Shown: positions 43,193 to 52,424 of the stretch, piece by piece
How positions within the stretch are numbered: the stretch's first letter is position 1
Layout: every line of letters begins with the position of its first letter
NCBI GenBank assembly: GCA_934435195.1
Contig: CAKSAJ010000004.1
Span: 85,019 to 149,018, forward strand
From: an uncultured Schaedlerella sp.
GTDB lineage: Bacteria; Bacillota; Clostridia; Lachnospirales; Lachnospiraceae
Direction: 5' to 3'
Length of the DNA stretch: 64,000 nt
Notes under the pieces: model-generated
What the model was told of the DNA's origin: nothing
What the model saw: only the letters and a program-made list of their open reading frames with translations
The model's database searches: none
Made by a program: the position numbers and the translations under genes

Positions 43193-44475
43193 AAATCGTA
43201 GGATTAATCACAGAATACAACCCTTTTCACAATGGACACAAATATCATATTGAACAGGCAAAAAAAATAACCGGTGCGGATGCCGCCATCGTTGTTATGA
43301 GTGGGGACTATGTACAAAGAGGCATGCCTGCCATTATGCCAAAACGTTTGCGGGCAGAGATGGCATTGAACTGCGGAGCTGCCGCTGTCTTTGAGCTTCC
43401 CGTCTGCTATTCTACCGGCAGTGCGGAGCTATTTGCCCTCGGGGCGGTATCCTTATTAGACAAGCTTGGAATCGTTGATTATCTTTGTTTCGGAAGTGAG
43501 TGCAATGATTTACAGGGACTTCAGGCAATTGCTGATATTTTATGCGAAGAGCCGACCGAATACAAACAACTTTTACAAGAAGCTCTGCGAAGCGGACTTT
43601 CCTTTCCTGCTGCAAGACAAGAAGCTCTTGGCACAATTATGAAAACTGCCGATTCTTCTTTTTTATTAAACGATCCGAATAACATTCTTGGTGTAGAATA
43701 CTTAAAAGCACTCCGACGTTTAAACAGCAACATCACACCTTGCACAATCAAACGACAGGATTCTCATTACCATGACCGGACACTGCGTACAACATACAGC
43801 TCTGCTTCTGCAATCCGTTCGCTTTTTGCGTATTCAGACTCCTTTTGTGCTGCATCAGAAGGTCTTCACCGAAGCGGACACACACGTTTTTCCGGCATCT
43901 CAGGTGAATTAGCAAAACAGGTGCCATCATCTTGTTTTAAATTATTAGAAGAAAACCATCAGGTTCTTTATCCAATCTCAGAACAGGATTTTTCACTTCT
44001 TCTAAAATATAAGCTGTTAAACAAAACTCCTGAAAAGCTCATTCGATATGCGGATGTTTCCGAAGAATTGGCTAATCGTATTTATGCAAATCTGAATAAC
44101 TTTTTTGATTATCGTCAATTCTGTGAATTGTTAAAAACGAAAGAAGTAACACAGACGAGAATCAATCGTGCACTATTGCATATTATGCTCGGTCTAAAAA
44201 AGAAGGAACAAGAAACTTATCTAACTGATGGATATCATTACTATGCACATTTGCTTGGCTTCAGAAAAGATAGTGAAAAAGTAATTTCTGCGATTTCTAA
44301 AACCGGAACACTCCCTTTGTTAACAAAGCTATACAAGCAAGACAAGCTTTCAGAAACCGGCCAACATATGCTAAATCAAGATATTTTAGCTTCAAACTTG
44401 TATAATTCTGTAATTACCGAGAAATTCCGGACTCCATTTAAAAATGAATATAACCATGGCATTTTAAAATTATAA
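43189..44475 (+). CDS. tmcAL: tRNA(Met) cytidine acetate ligase
   Basis: A 428-residue HIGH-family nucleotidyltransferase (formerly YlbM) that uses acetate and ATP to form N4-acetylcytidine in the elongator tRNA-Met wobble position. The start MKIVGLITEYNPFHNGHKYH has the HxGH motif (H14, H17); MSGDYVQRGMPA and FGSECNDL are family segments. It is divergent from mgtE across 73 bp, with a TATAAT at 43143-43148. In Bacillus it is beside yceD-rpmF; here pta-ackA, the acetate-forming pair, and mgtE lie between. Confidence 0.93.
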   Translation: MKIVGLITEYNPFHNGHKYHIEQAKKITGADAAIVVMSGDYVQRGMPAIMPKRLRAEMALNCGAAAVFELPVCYSTGSAELFALGAVSLLDKLGIVDYLCFGSECNDLQGLQAIADILCEEPTEYKQLLQEALRSGLSFPAARQEALGTIMKTADSSFLLNDPNNILGVEYLKALRRLNSNITPCTIKRQDSHYHDRTLRTTYSSASAIRSLFAYSDSFCAASEGLHRSGHTRFSGISGELAKQVPSSCFKLLEENHQVLYPISEQDFSLLLKYKLLNKTPEKLIRYADVSEELANRIYANLNNFFDYRQFCELLKTKEVTQTRINRALLHIMLGLKKKEQETYLTDGYHYYAHLLGFRKDSEKVISAISKTGTLPLLTKLYKQDKLSETGQHMLNQDILASNLYNSVITEKFRTPFKNEYNHGILKL

Positions 44476-44491
44476 TTTTTCATAAATTCAA

Positions 44492-44526
44492 AAAGCTATT
44501 GTTTGAATTTCCTCAAACAATAGCTT
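44492..44526 (+). terminator. tmcAL terminator
   Basis: AAGCTATTGTTTGA pairs with TCAAACAATAGCTT, followed by TCTTATT. It lies 17 bases past the tmcAL stop and may also serve the convergent DegV gene. Confidence 0.85.
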
Positions 44527-44555
44527 TCTTATTATCGTATATACTCTTTTTGATT

Positions 44556-45419
44556 TTACAAGCTTACTTTCTTCGTACATGTTATTGCAAGCGAACCAGG
44601 TCCGATATGACATGCCACGCTCAATGACAATGGTGCACTTGTCAGTTCATACTGTGGAAATTTTTTCTGGATTTCTTCTTTCCATTCCTGTGCTGCTTCT
44701 TCATCTCCTGTATACGCCATACCAAGAATCAATTGATCTTCTTTTCCTTTAAATCGCTCTTCAATGTCATGTTCAATTGCTTTTAGCATTGTACGTTTTG
44801 CAGCTTTCAATCCACGCACTTTTGAAAATGCGTCTAACTTATCACCTTGGATCGTCAATACCGGTTTCAGATTTAACACTGTTCCAAGCGCTGCAGCTGC
44901 TGCTGTGATTCTTCCACCTTTTTTTAGATATTTTAAAGTATCTACAGTAATATAAATTGTTGACTCAAACTTTTCTTTTTCAAGAATTTCTTTGATCTCG
45001 CTTGCCGATTTACCTGCATCACGCAATGCCAATGCATCCTTGACTGACTGCTCTTGTGTCACTGAAATGCGCTGATTGTTTACAACCTGTACTTTTCCAT
45101 CGTATTCCATAGACAAAGAAATTGCATTTTCACAAGTGCTGCTTAGCCCACTCGACATCGGGATATGTACAATCTCATCGTATTCTTCAAGCAATTTTTC
45201 CCACAGATCCATCACATCTCCAGGAGATGGCTGCGAAGTAGATATCTCCGCATCTTCTCCTAATTTCTGATAGAATTCCTCCTGTGAGAGTGAGATATCT
45301 TCAAAAAACAATTCCTCATTAATATAGAATGGCATTGGAACAACATATACTCCCAATTCTTTCCCCATCGCCTGTGTAATTCCACTATTACTGTCTGTTA
45401 CTATTGCAATTTTACTCAT
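44556..45419 (-). CDS. DegV family fatty-acid-binding protein
   Basis: A 287-residue DegV protein; the family (FakB) binds a fatty acid and presents it to the FakA kinase. It starts IAIVTDSNSGITQAMGKELG and has SQPSPGDVMDLWEKL, IPMSSGLSSTCENA (Thr/Ser fatty-acid pocket) and GRITAAAAALGTVLNLKPVL. No fakA gene is nearby, as often in genomes with several DegV genes. The ligand cannot be told. Confidence 0.92.
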   Translation of the reverse strand: MSKIAIVTDSNSGITQAMGKELGVYVVPMPFYINEELFFEDISLSQEEFYQKLGEDAEISTSQPSPGDVMDLWEKLLEEYDEIVHIPMSSGLSSTCENAISLSMEYDGKVQVVNNQRISVTQEQSVKDALALRDAGKSASEIKEILEKEKFESTIYITVDTLKYLKKGGRITAAAAALGTVLNLKPVLTIQGDKLDAFSKVRGLKAAKRTMLKAIEHDIEERFKGKEDQLILGMAYTGDEEAAQEWKEEIQKKFPQYELTSAPLSLSVACHIGPGSLAITCTKKVSL

Positions 45420-45493
45420 CTTTAATTAGTTCCCCTATTCGTTTTCCAACCTGTGCCCGACAAATGTCTTTTCACACAGAATAAACTTCTTTA

Positions 45494-46858
45494 TTAGTTC
45501 TTAAAGCTATGAATTGGCGCTGGGATTCTTCCCTCGCGACTGATAAATGCCTCGCATCCAAATTCGTTGATTGGCATGATTGGTGCATAACCAAGTAATC
45601 CACCAAACTCTGCTACATCTCCTACATCTTTACCAATGACCGGAATCAGACGTACTGCTGTTGTTTTCTGATTGACCATACCGATTGCCATCTCATCTGC
45701 AATCATACCTGAGATTGTGCTTGCACTTGTTTTTCCAGGGATTGCAATCATATCCAGTCCAACAGAGCATACACATGTCATTGCCTCAAGTTTTTCCAAT
45801 GTAAGCGAACCTGCATTTACTGCATCAATCATTCCCTGATCTTCACTGACAGGAATGAATGCTCCACTAAGTCCGCCAACATAAGAAGAAGCCATAACTC
45901 CGCCCTTCTTCACCTGATCATTAAGCATAGCAAGCGCTGCTGTCGTTCCCGGAGCTCCAACTCTTTCCAATCCGATTTCTTCCAAAATCTCAGCCACACT
46001 ATCTCCAACTGCCGGAGTAGGTGCAAGAGATAAATCAATAATACCAAATGGAATACCCATACGCTTTGAAGCTTCTCCTGCAACAAGCTGTCCTACTCTG
46101 GTAACCTTAAATGCAGTCTTCTTGATCGTCTCGCAAAGTTCTTCAAATCCTTTTCCGCGAACCTTTTCTAACGCTTTCTTTACAACTCCAGGACCACTGA
46201 CACCGACATTGATCACTGCATCTGCTTCTGTTACTCCTAAGAATGCACCTGCCATAAATGGGTTGTCATCCGGTGCATTACAAAATACAACTAATTTTGC
46301 ACATCCAAGGGAATCATTATCTGCTGTTGCCTCTGCTGTTGCTTTCACAATCTCTCCGCAAAGACGTACTGCATCCATGTTAATTCCTGTTTTTGTTGAA
46401 CCCACATTCACTGAACTACAGATTCTCTCTGTCTGTGCAAGTGCCTGTGGAATTGAACGGATCAGATTTTCCTCGCTTTTTGTCATGCCCTTTGACACAA
46501 GTGCTGAATATCCACCGATAAAGTTAACTCCTACTTCTTTTGCTGCTTTATCCAATGTTTTGGCTATTGTCACATAATCCTCCGGTGTCTTACATGCGGC
46601 ACTTCCGATTAAAGAAATAGGTGTAATAGAAATTCTTTTATTGACAATTGGGATTCCAAATTCTTTTTCAATATCCTGACCTGTTGAAACCAGATCCTTT
46701 GCCACTGTTGTGATTTTCTCATAAATCTTACGGTTCAATTCATCCAGGTTAGAATCAATACAATCTAATAGGCTGATTCCAAGTGTGATTGTTCTGACAT
46801 CCAGATTCTCCTGTTCGATCATCTTATTTGTCTCAGATACTTCATACATATTAATCAT
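45494..46858 (-). CDS. UPF0210 / DUF711 family protein (PFL-like)
   Basis: A 454-residue protein of the UPF0210 (DUF711) family, distantly related to pyruvate formate-lyase folds but with no glycyl radical site seen. Marks: VRTITLGISLLDC, INMDAVRLCGEIVKATAE, GVSGPGVVKKALEK and the C-terminal PINEFGCEAFISREGRIPAPIHSFKN. Function is unknown. The ACT-domain gene 62 bp upstream is its constant partner in Firmicutes, which suggests an amino-acid-regulated role. Confidence 0.88.
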   Translation of the reverse strand: MINMYEVSETNKMIEQENLDVRTITLGISLLDCIDSNLDELNRKIYEKITTVAKDLVSTGQDIEKEFGIPIVNKRISITPISLIGSAACKTPEDYVTIAKTLDKAAKEVGVNFIGGYSALVSKGMTKSEENLIRSIPQALAQTERICSSVNVGSTKTGINMDAVRLCGEIVKATAEATADNDSLGCAKLVVFCNAPDDNPFMAGAFLGVTEADAVINVGVSGPGVVKKALEKVRGKGFEELCETIKKTAFKVTRVGQLVAGEASKRMGIPFGIIDLSLAPTPAVGDSVAEILEEIGLERVGAPGTTAALAMLNDQVKKGGVMASSYVGGLSGAFIPVSEDQGMIDAVNAGSLTLEKLEAMTCVCSVGLDMIAIPGKTSASTISGMIADEMAIGMVNQKTTAVRLIPVIGKDVGDVAEFGGLLGYAPIMPINEFGCEAFISREGRIPAPIHSFKN

Positions 46859-46920
46859 AGCGTTATTTCCTCACATATTCGTTTTTTTGATCTTGTTTCT
46901 GTATGTCTGTATGATACCTC

Positions 46921-47193
46921 TTACAGTCTATGCATCTTTTCGAAGATTTCTTCTCTCTGACAGCGGATTGCTACACCAATCTCTGTTCCAAGAGCTTCCA
47001 GTTCATCACAAACTACTGCAAAATCTTTTTTCATATTTGCTGCGTCAACAACCATCATCATGTTAAAATATCCCTGTACGATTGTCTGAGAAATGTCCAG
47101 AATATTGATCTGATTGTCTGCCAAGTATGTACATACCTTTGCGATAATTCCTACGGTGTCTTTTCCCACTACAGTTACGATACATTTCTTCAT
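46921..47193 (-). CDS. ACT domain protein (UPF0237)
   Basis: A 90-residue stand-alone ACT domain, KKCIVTVVGKDTVGIIAKVCTYLADNQINILDISQTI, with the ligand-loop Gly. Such domains bind small molecules, usually amino acids. It is upstream of the UPF0210 gene in the same direction and has a GAGGAG site. The ligand and target are unknown. Confidence 0.92.
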   Translation of the reverse strand: MKKCIVTVVGKDTVGIIAKVCTYLADNQINILDISQTIVQGYFNMMMVVDAANMKKDFAVVCDELEALGTEIGVAIRCQREEIFEKMHRL

Positions 47194-47253
47194 GATTTTC
47201 TCCTCCTAATTGTCTCAAGATGTACATTATTCCATATTATATTTCTGTCTGTA

Positions 47254-47277
47254 CCGGAAATCATATCCGGTACGCAT
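47254..47277. terminator. Hairpin after the YycJ-type hydrolase gene
   Basis: GTACCGGA pairs with TCCGGTAC around an 8-base loop in the 100-bp gap between the hydrolase and ACT genes. It has no T-run, so it may be a weak terminator or a dyad site ahead of the ACT gene. Confidence 0.45.
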
Positions 47278-47293
47278 ACCTGAATATCTCAGG

Positions 47294-48091
47294 CTAGACC
47301 TCTATGATATCAGATACCGAATCGCGCTTAGCGACCCACATATCCAGGTCTTCTCCTTTGTAAGCATTATCCGCCAGTGTCACTTCCAGCTTCACTGTTT
47401 CATATGCAAGTCTTGCATAATTATTCTCTTTGCTCAAATGTCCCAGCATAATATGCTTCAAATTATCATGTAGTATATCACAAAGTAACTGACCTGACAA
47501 TTCATTTGATAAATGACCTTTATCCCCAAGAATTCTCCTCTTTAATGAGTAAGGATATCCGCCTACTTCCAGCATATGTATATCATGGTTTGCTTCCAGC
47601 AAAACTGCATCCAGATTTTTTAGTTTTTTTACGATGTAATCATCATATGTTCCAAGATCTGTCGCAACCGCAACTGCTTTTCCTGCATTCTCCATCCGAT
47701 ATCCGCACGGTTCATTTGCATCATGAGAAATCTGAAATGGATGGATATCGATATCTCCCAACTGAAACATCTTATCTGTCTCGATTGGATGCAATAGCCC
47801 TTCCGGCATCTTTCCAAGACTGGAAGATTTTTCAATCCCCCGGATTGTTCCCGGCGTTGCATAAATCGGTATCGCATATTTACGACTAAATACCCCCAGG
47901 CCCTGAATGTGATCTGAATGTTCATGTGTCACAAGAATCCCATCCAGTTCCTCTCCCTTCACATCCAGTTCTTTTAATCCTTCCTCAATACGCTTTTTGC
48001 TAATGCCTGTATCTACAAGCAAATGCGTATCATCGCTTCCTACATAAATACAGTTGCCGCTGCTTCCGCTGGCAATGCTGCACATCCTCAT
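47294..48091 (-). CDS. MBL-fold metallo-hydrolase, YycJ/WalJ type
   Basis: A 265-residue metallo-beta-lactamase-fold hydrolase with the metal motif THEHSDH (H56, H58, D60, H61), then ATDLGTYDD and MLGHLSKENN. The start SIASGSSGNCIYV is typical of YycJ/WalJ, proposed to act on nucleic acids in cell-wall or DNA replication contexts. It overlaps coaE by 4 bases (ATGA). The walRK genes that adjoin walJ in Bacillus are not here. Confidence 0.88.
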   Translation of the reverse strand: MRMCSIASGSSGNCIYVGSDDTHLLVDTGISKKRIEEGLKELDVKGEELDGILVTHEHSDHIQGLGVFSRKYAIPIYATPGTIRGIEKSSSLGKMPEGLLHPIETDKMFQLGDIDIHPFQISHDANEPCGYRMENAGKAVAVATDLGTYDDYIVKKLKNLDAVLLEANHDIHMLEVGGYPYSLKRRILGDKGHLSNELSGQLLCDILHDNLKHIMLGHLSKENNYARLAYETVKLEVTLADNAYKGEDLDMWVAKRDSVSDIIEV

Positions 48092-48669
48092 AATATTTCT
48101 CCTATCTGCTTTTCTGTATCTTTAAAATTCCCACTGTTATCGATCACATAGGTACATGCTTTTCGAAACATCTCTTCTGAATTTTGTGATGCGATCATCC
48201 TTGTAATACGCTCATCACTATAACCGCGGGATGCTTTTAATCTTTCTCTGCGAACAGCTTCTTTCGTATAAATATACCACATTTCCTCACAGACATCTTC
48301 ATATCCCGACTCCGGCAGCAGGGCCGACTCAATCACAAACAGTGGTGTATTTTTTTCCTGTTCCTCGATAATCTGATGGTTCACTTCCACCTTCACCTGT
48401 GGATGCACAATTTCATTTAACATTTCCAGCTTATCCGCATCTTGAAACACAATACTGCTTAAAACAGGTCGATTCAGCTCACCGTCTTCTCCTACCACCT
48501 GTTCTCCAAATGTTTCTACGATTTTTTGAAAACAAGGTTTCCCGCTTTTTTGTAATTCTTTTGCCACCTCATCAAGCTGACAAACTTTTGCCTTATATGT
48601 TTTTTCCAAATATCCAAGAACCTGACTCTTGCCCGAGCCAACTCCTCCTGTAATTCCTATTACTTTCAT
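48088..48669 (-). CDS. coaE: Dephospho-CoA kinase
   Basis: A 193-residue kinase for the last step of CoA synthesis. P-loop GITGGVGSGKSQV starts the protein; QLDEVAKELQ holds the catalytic Asp; RPVLSSIVF and HPQVKVEV are CoaE segments. It is downstream of polA, a common pair, and overlaps the next gene. Confidence 0.96.
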   Translation of the reverse strand: MKVIGITGGVGSGKSQVLGYLEKTYKAKVCQLDEVAKELQKSGKPCFQKIVETFGEQVVGEDGELNRPVLSSIVFQDADKLEMLNEIVHPQVKVEVNHQIIEEQEKNTPLFVIESALLPESGYEDVCEEMWYIYTKEAVRRERLKASRGYSDERITRMIASQNSEEMFRKACTYVIDNSGNFKDTEKQIGEIL

Positions 48670-48724
48670 TTCATACTCCGCAATTATATTGCATATCTAT
48701 ATCGGCTTTGATATTGTTCCTCTG

Positions 48725-51340
48725 TTATTTTGCTTCATACCAGTTGTTTCCGCTGTGCATATCTACGATCAAAGGCACTTTTAGTTCTGCCGCATGCTCC
48801 ATCTGGTCTTTTAAAATTGTCTGCACTTCTTCTACTTCATCCTGATATGCTTCGATCAACAATTCATCATGCACCTGCAAGATCAATCTGGATTTCATAT
48901 TGCGATTCTTTAATTCTCTGTTTACTCCGAGCATTGCTATTTTCATAATATCGGCAGCGGTTCCCTGGATCGGTGCGTTCATGGCTACTCGTTCTCCAAA
49001 ATTTCTCTGCATAAAGTTGCTTGATTTCAACTCCGGTACAGGTCGTCTTCTTCCATATAATGTCACTGCATATCCATATTCTTTCGCATTTTCCACAGAT
49101 TCATCCAAAAATGTCTTGATTCCCGGATAAGTTTGAAAATAATTCTCTATATATTGTGCTGCTTCTTTTCTTGTAATACTCAAATCCTGACTTAAACCAA
49201 ATGAGCTGATTCCATATACGATTCCAAAGTTTACAGCCTTTGCATTTCTTCTCTGCAAATCTGTCACTTCATCAAATGGAATATGGAATACCTGGGATGC
49301 CGTGATCCTGTGAATGTCTCTTGCCTCTCGGTATGCCTGGATCAACTGTTCATCCCCTGAACAATGTGCCAATATACGCAATTCAATCTGAGAATAATCC
49401 GCATCTACAAAAACATATCCTTCTTCCGGAACAAACACCTTTCGAAGCAATCGTCCAAGTTCTGTCCTGATTGGAATATTCTGCAGGTTCGGTTCTGTAC
49501 TGCTGATACGTCCTGTGGCAGTGATCGTCTGATTAAAGGTTCCATGTATTCTTCCATCTGTCTGAATAAAACCTGCAAGTCCGTCTGCATAAGTAGATTT
49601 CAGCTTTGTAAGCTGACGATATTCTAAAATCTCTGATACGATTGGATAATCCGGTGCCAGTTTATCTAGTACATCTGCTGCTGTTGAATATCCGGTCTTT
49701 GTTTTCTTCCCGTTCGGCAGTCCCATTTTTTCAAACAAAATCACACCCAACTGTTTCGGTGAATTAATATTAAACACTTCTCCTGCTTTGTCATAAATGT
49801 TCTTTTCAAGCTCTACAATTTTACTTCCGAGCTGCTCGCCATAAGTTTTCAAAGCGTCTGCCTCTATTTTCACCCCTGCATGCTCCATATCATACAAGGT
49901 AAATAATAATGGCATCTCAATCTCATCAAACAATTTTTTCATCTTTGTCTCATTGAGCTTTTTCTTTAATATTTCTACGGATGCAAATGCTGTGTACGCT
50001 TCATAACAGGATTTTGTTTTTTCATCTGCTTTTTCATCAATTATCAAATTTAACTGTTCTCTGGCAATGTCTTCAAAATCATAATCATTTTTCAAAGGAT
50101 TCAGCAAATATGCTGCCAAAATCGGATCAAAACAATGTTCTTCTTTTTCCACAGAAATCAATGATAAATATTTTTTCAGATTGCATAATGCAAATGTGTC
50201 TGCCCTCTTTGCAAGCTCTGTAAGCTTTCCAAACAGATAATCCATATTCACTTCCATGTCCGCCGGAATAGTGTAAATTTTTTCTCTATCATAAGCTAAG
50301 GAAATTCTTCCATATCCGGACTCATGTGCAAATAACGGCAGAACATTTCCCGCATCTTCTGAAATTCCGACTCCGACAAGCTTTGCCTTCATTGCTTCCG
50401 CAAATACCCGTTCAATCTCTGCTTTTTCTGTGATTTCTTTAAAATATTCTTCTACATCATTCGAATCTGCCTCTACATCAAATCGTCCGAGAAGATTTTT
50501 AAACTGTAATCTCTGGAAATAATCATGTGCTTCCTTTGTATACATATTGCCATGTCTGGCAGCCTCCAGATCAAATGGCACATCTGCATGGATATCAATT
50601 GTAGCAAGTGTTTTACTCAGTACGGCCTGATCCCAGAATTCATCCAGATTTTTGCTTGCTCTTGGCGGTTTTAACTCTGACACATGTTCGTGTGCATTTT
50701 CAATATTCCCATATTCTACAATAATCTTTGTTGCAGTCTTCTCTCCGATTCCCGGCACTCCGGGGATATTATCCGCAGTATCTCCCATCAATGCCTTTAC
50801 ATCAATAAATTCGGTTGGAGTCACGCCATATTTTTCCTTTACATCCGAAGCAAAGTAATCCTCTATCTCTGTACGTCCCTGCTTCGTCTTTGGAATCCTG
50901 ATTTTGACATGTTCTGTTGCCAGCTGCAAAGTATCCCTGTCCCCTGAGATAATTGCCACATCCATCCCTTTCTCTTCACAGGAATGTGATATCGTTCCAA
51001 GCAGATCATCTGCCTCTAATCCTGCTTTCTCGATCGTTGCAATATTCATTGCCTGCAGTACTTCTTTAATAACAGGAACCTGTTGTCTTAGTTCTTCTGC
51101 CATTGGTTTTCTTGTACCTTTATACTCCGAATACATCTCATGGCGAAATGTCGGCGCATGTACATCAAATGTAACAGTAAGATATTCCGGCTGTTCTTCA
51201 TCCAATATTTTAAACAAAATATTCAAAAATCCATATATCGCATTGGTATGCAGTCCTTCCGCATTTGTCAAATCCGGAACACCGTAAAATGCTCTGTTCA
51301 AAATACTGTGTCCATCTATCAAAACAATTTTTTCACGCAT
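48725..51340 (-). CDS. polA: DNA polymerase I
   Basis: An 871-residue repair polymerase that also removes Okazaki primers. The N-terminal 5'-3' exonuclease (about 1-290) has IDGHSILNRAFYG, GDRDTLQLA and MGDTADNIPGVPGIGEKTA. The middle domain (about 310-480) lacks the Asp-x-Glu of active 3'-5' exonucleases, so proofreading is probably lost, as in Bacillus. The polymerase domain has DADYSQIELRILAH, RRNAKAVNFGIVYG and QVHDELLIE. ATG at 51340 has GGAGAAG upstream; the longer in-frame start at 51370 does not. Confidence 0.96.
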   Translation of the reverse strand: MREKIVLIDGHSILNRAFYGVPDLTNAEGLHTNAIYGFLNILFKILDEEQPEYLTVTFDVHAPTFRHEMYSEYKGTRKPMAEELRQQVPVIKEVLQAMNIATIEKAGLEADDLLGTISHSCEEKGMDVAIISGDRDTLQLATEHVKIRIPKTKQGRTEIEDYFASDVKEKYGVTPTEFIDVKALMGDTADNIPGVPGIGEKTATKIIVEYGNIENAHEHVSELKPPRASKNLDEFWDQAVLSKTLATIDIHADVPFDLEAARHGNMYTKEAHDYFQRLQFKNLLGRFDVEADSNDVEEYFKEITEKAEIERVFAEAMKAKLVGVGISEDAGNVLPLFAHESGYGRISLAYDREKIYTIPADMEVNMDYLFGKLTELAKRADTFALCNLKKYLSLISVEKEEHCFDPILAAYLLNPLKNDYDFEDIAREQLNLIIDEKADEKTKSCYEAYTAFASVEILKKKLNETKMKKLFDEIEMPLLFTLYDMEHAGVKIEADALKTYGEQLGSKIVELEKNIYDKAGEVFNINSPKQLGVILFEKMGLPNGKKTKTGYSTAADVLDKLAPDYPIVSEILEYRQLTKLKSTYADGLAGFIQTDGRIHGTFNQTITATGRISSTEPNLQNIPIRTELGRLLRKVFVPEEGYVFVDADYSQIELRILAHCSGDEQLIQAYREARDIHRITASQVFHIPFDEVTDLQRRNAKAVNFGIVYGISSFGLSQDLSITRKEAAQYIENYFQTYPGIKTFLDESVENAKEYGYAVTLYGRRRPVPELKSSNFMQRNFGERVAMNAPIQGTAADIMKIAMLGVNRELKNRNMKSRLILQVHDELLIEAYQDEVEEVQTILKDQMEHAAELKVPLIVDMHSGNNWYEAK

Positions 51341-51550
51341 ATCATCTTCTCCATTCAATGGCCTTTTCAATTCAAAAAGGCAATTCTTTCGCTTTTATGA
51401 GTATACACTAAATCCGCTTGTTTTTAAAGGGGAAGTTCTAACAGAAAGTACTCTAAAACTTGAAGATTTTTAGTCCTTCTGCTATATTATATTGCGTAAT
51501 AATTGCAGTCTTTTACTCTTGTGACTGCAATCCATAAATTTAGATTATTT

Positions 51551-51582
51551 GTTACTGTTCACAGTACCTGTGACCCGCAACG
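51551..51582 (+). repeat. Solo copy of the MITE-like element's end
   Basis: These 32 bases match 21309-21340 with one mismatch (GTTACTGTTCAC at the start, GCAACG at the end); the remaining 110 bp of the element are absent. It lies between polA and the HAD gene and just ahead of the HAD ribosome site. The rest of 51341-51616 holds no gene. Confidence 0.75.
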
Positions 51583-51616
51583 ATTATTTTACTACAATAA
51601 AAGGAGACTCTTATAA

Positions 51617-52234
51617 ATGGATGGAATTATTTTTGATGTAGACGGAACACTTTGGAACTCAACAGATGCTGTCGCAAAGGCATGGACAAACGCAATTCAG
51701 GAAAACTCGGACCTTGATTTAATCGTTGATGCACCGCTTCTAAACAGAATCTTTGGCAAAACAATGAATGAAATCTGTGACATTGTTTTTCCTATGCTTC
51801 CTTTAAAAGAACGCACTCACCTCGGAGATTTATGCTTTGAATATGAAAATCAACTGCTCGCAAAAGAGCCTTGTCCTGTATTCGATGGAGTTGTAGAAAC
51901 ATTTCAAAAGCTTTCCAAAAAGCACAAACTTTTCATTGTCAGCAACTGCGCCTGTGGTTATATAGAAGTTATGCTTTCTACTTCCGGTCTGGATAAATAC
52001 GTGACAGATACGCTTTGTTTTGGTCAGACACACACATCCAAAGGCAAAACGATCCGTACCTTAATGGAACGTAACAACCTGAAAGATGTTGTTTATGTCG
52101 GTGACACGCAGGGCGATGCCGATGCATGCAAAGAAGCTGATGTTCCTTTCATTTTTGCAGAATATGGATTTGGTGATGTTCCTGATGCAAAGACAAGAAT
52201 CAAAGACATCACAGACCTGACAACACTTTTTTAA
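51617..52234 (+). CDS. HAD family phosphatase
   Basis: A 205-residue haloacid dehalogenase-type phosphatase with FDVDGTLWNST (nucleophile Asp, motif I), FIVSNCACGYIE (motif II), the Lys in GKTIRTLM and VYVGDTQGDADACKEAD (motif IV). The small helical cap and general shape fit the Gph/PGP-like subfamily; the substrate is unknown. AAAAGGAG precedes the start. It is followed by a strong terminator. Confidence 0.88.
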   Translation: MDGIIFDVDGTLWNSTDAVAKAWTNAIQENSDLDLIVDAPLLNRIFGKTMNEICDIVFPMLPLKERTHLGDLCFEYENQLLAKEPCPVFDGVVETFQKLSKKHKLFIVSNCACGYIEVMLSTSGLDKYVTDTLCFGQTHTSKGKTIRTLMERNNLKDVVYVGDTQGDADACKEADVPFIFAEYGFGDVPDAKTRIKDITDLTTLF

Positions 52235-52250
52235 TTCTGACGGATCATTT

Positions 52251-52292
52251 AAGGTGCAACAAATATTTTCTTTCATTTGTTGCACCTTTTTT
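52251..52292 (+). terminator. HAD phosphatase gene terminator
   Basis: AAGGTGCAACAAAT and ATTTGTTGCACCTT form a 14-bp stem followed by TTTTTTC. Confidence 0.93.
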
Positions 52293-52424
52293 CAAGAATG
52301 CCTCTGCATTCTTGCTGCGAGATGCGCGTCATGCAATGCATGACATACTTCTTCTGCGCATCTCTGCAATCCTGCCGGAGGCTATATCAGAGGTGGGAGT
52401 CATCTCACCTCTGATATAGCCTCC
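52293..52424. repeat. Three nested palindromes after the trp operon
   Basis: Three stem-loops lie in a row: AAGAATGC with GCATTCTT, GAGATGCGC with GCGCATCTC (with an inner ATGCAATGCAT), and a 19-bp perfect stem (52377-52395 with 52406-52424). The last overlaps the trpA stop codon by one base. No T-run follows on the minus strand. They would give a highly structured 3' end for the trp message; the arrangement may be a dispersed repeat. Confidence 0.7.
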
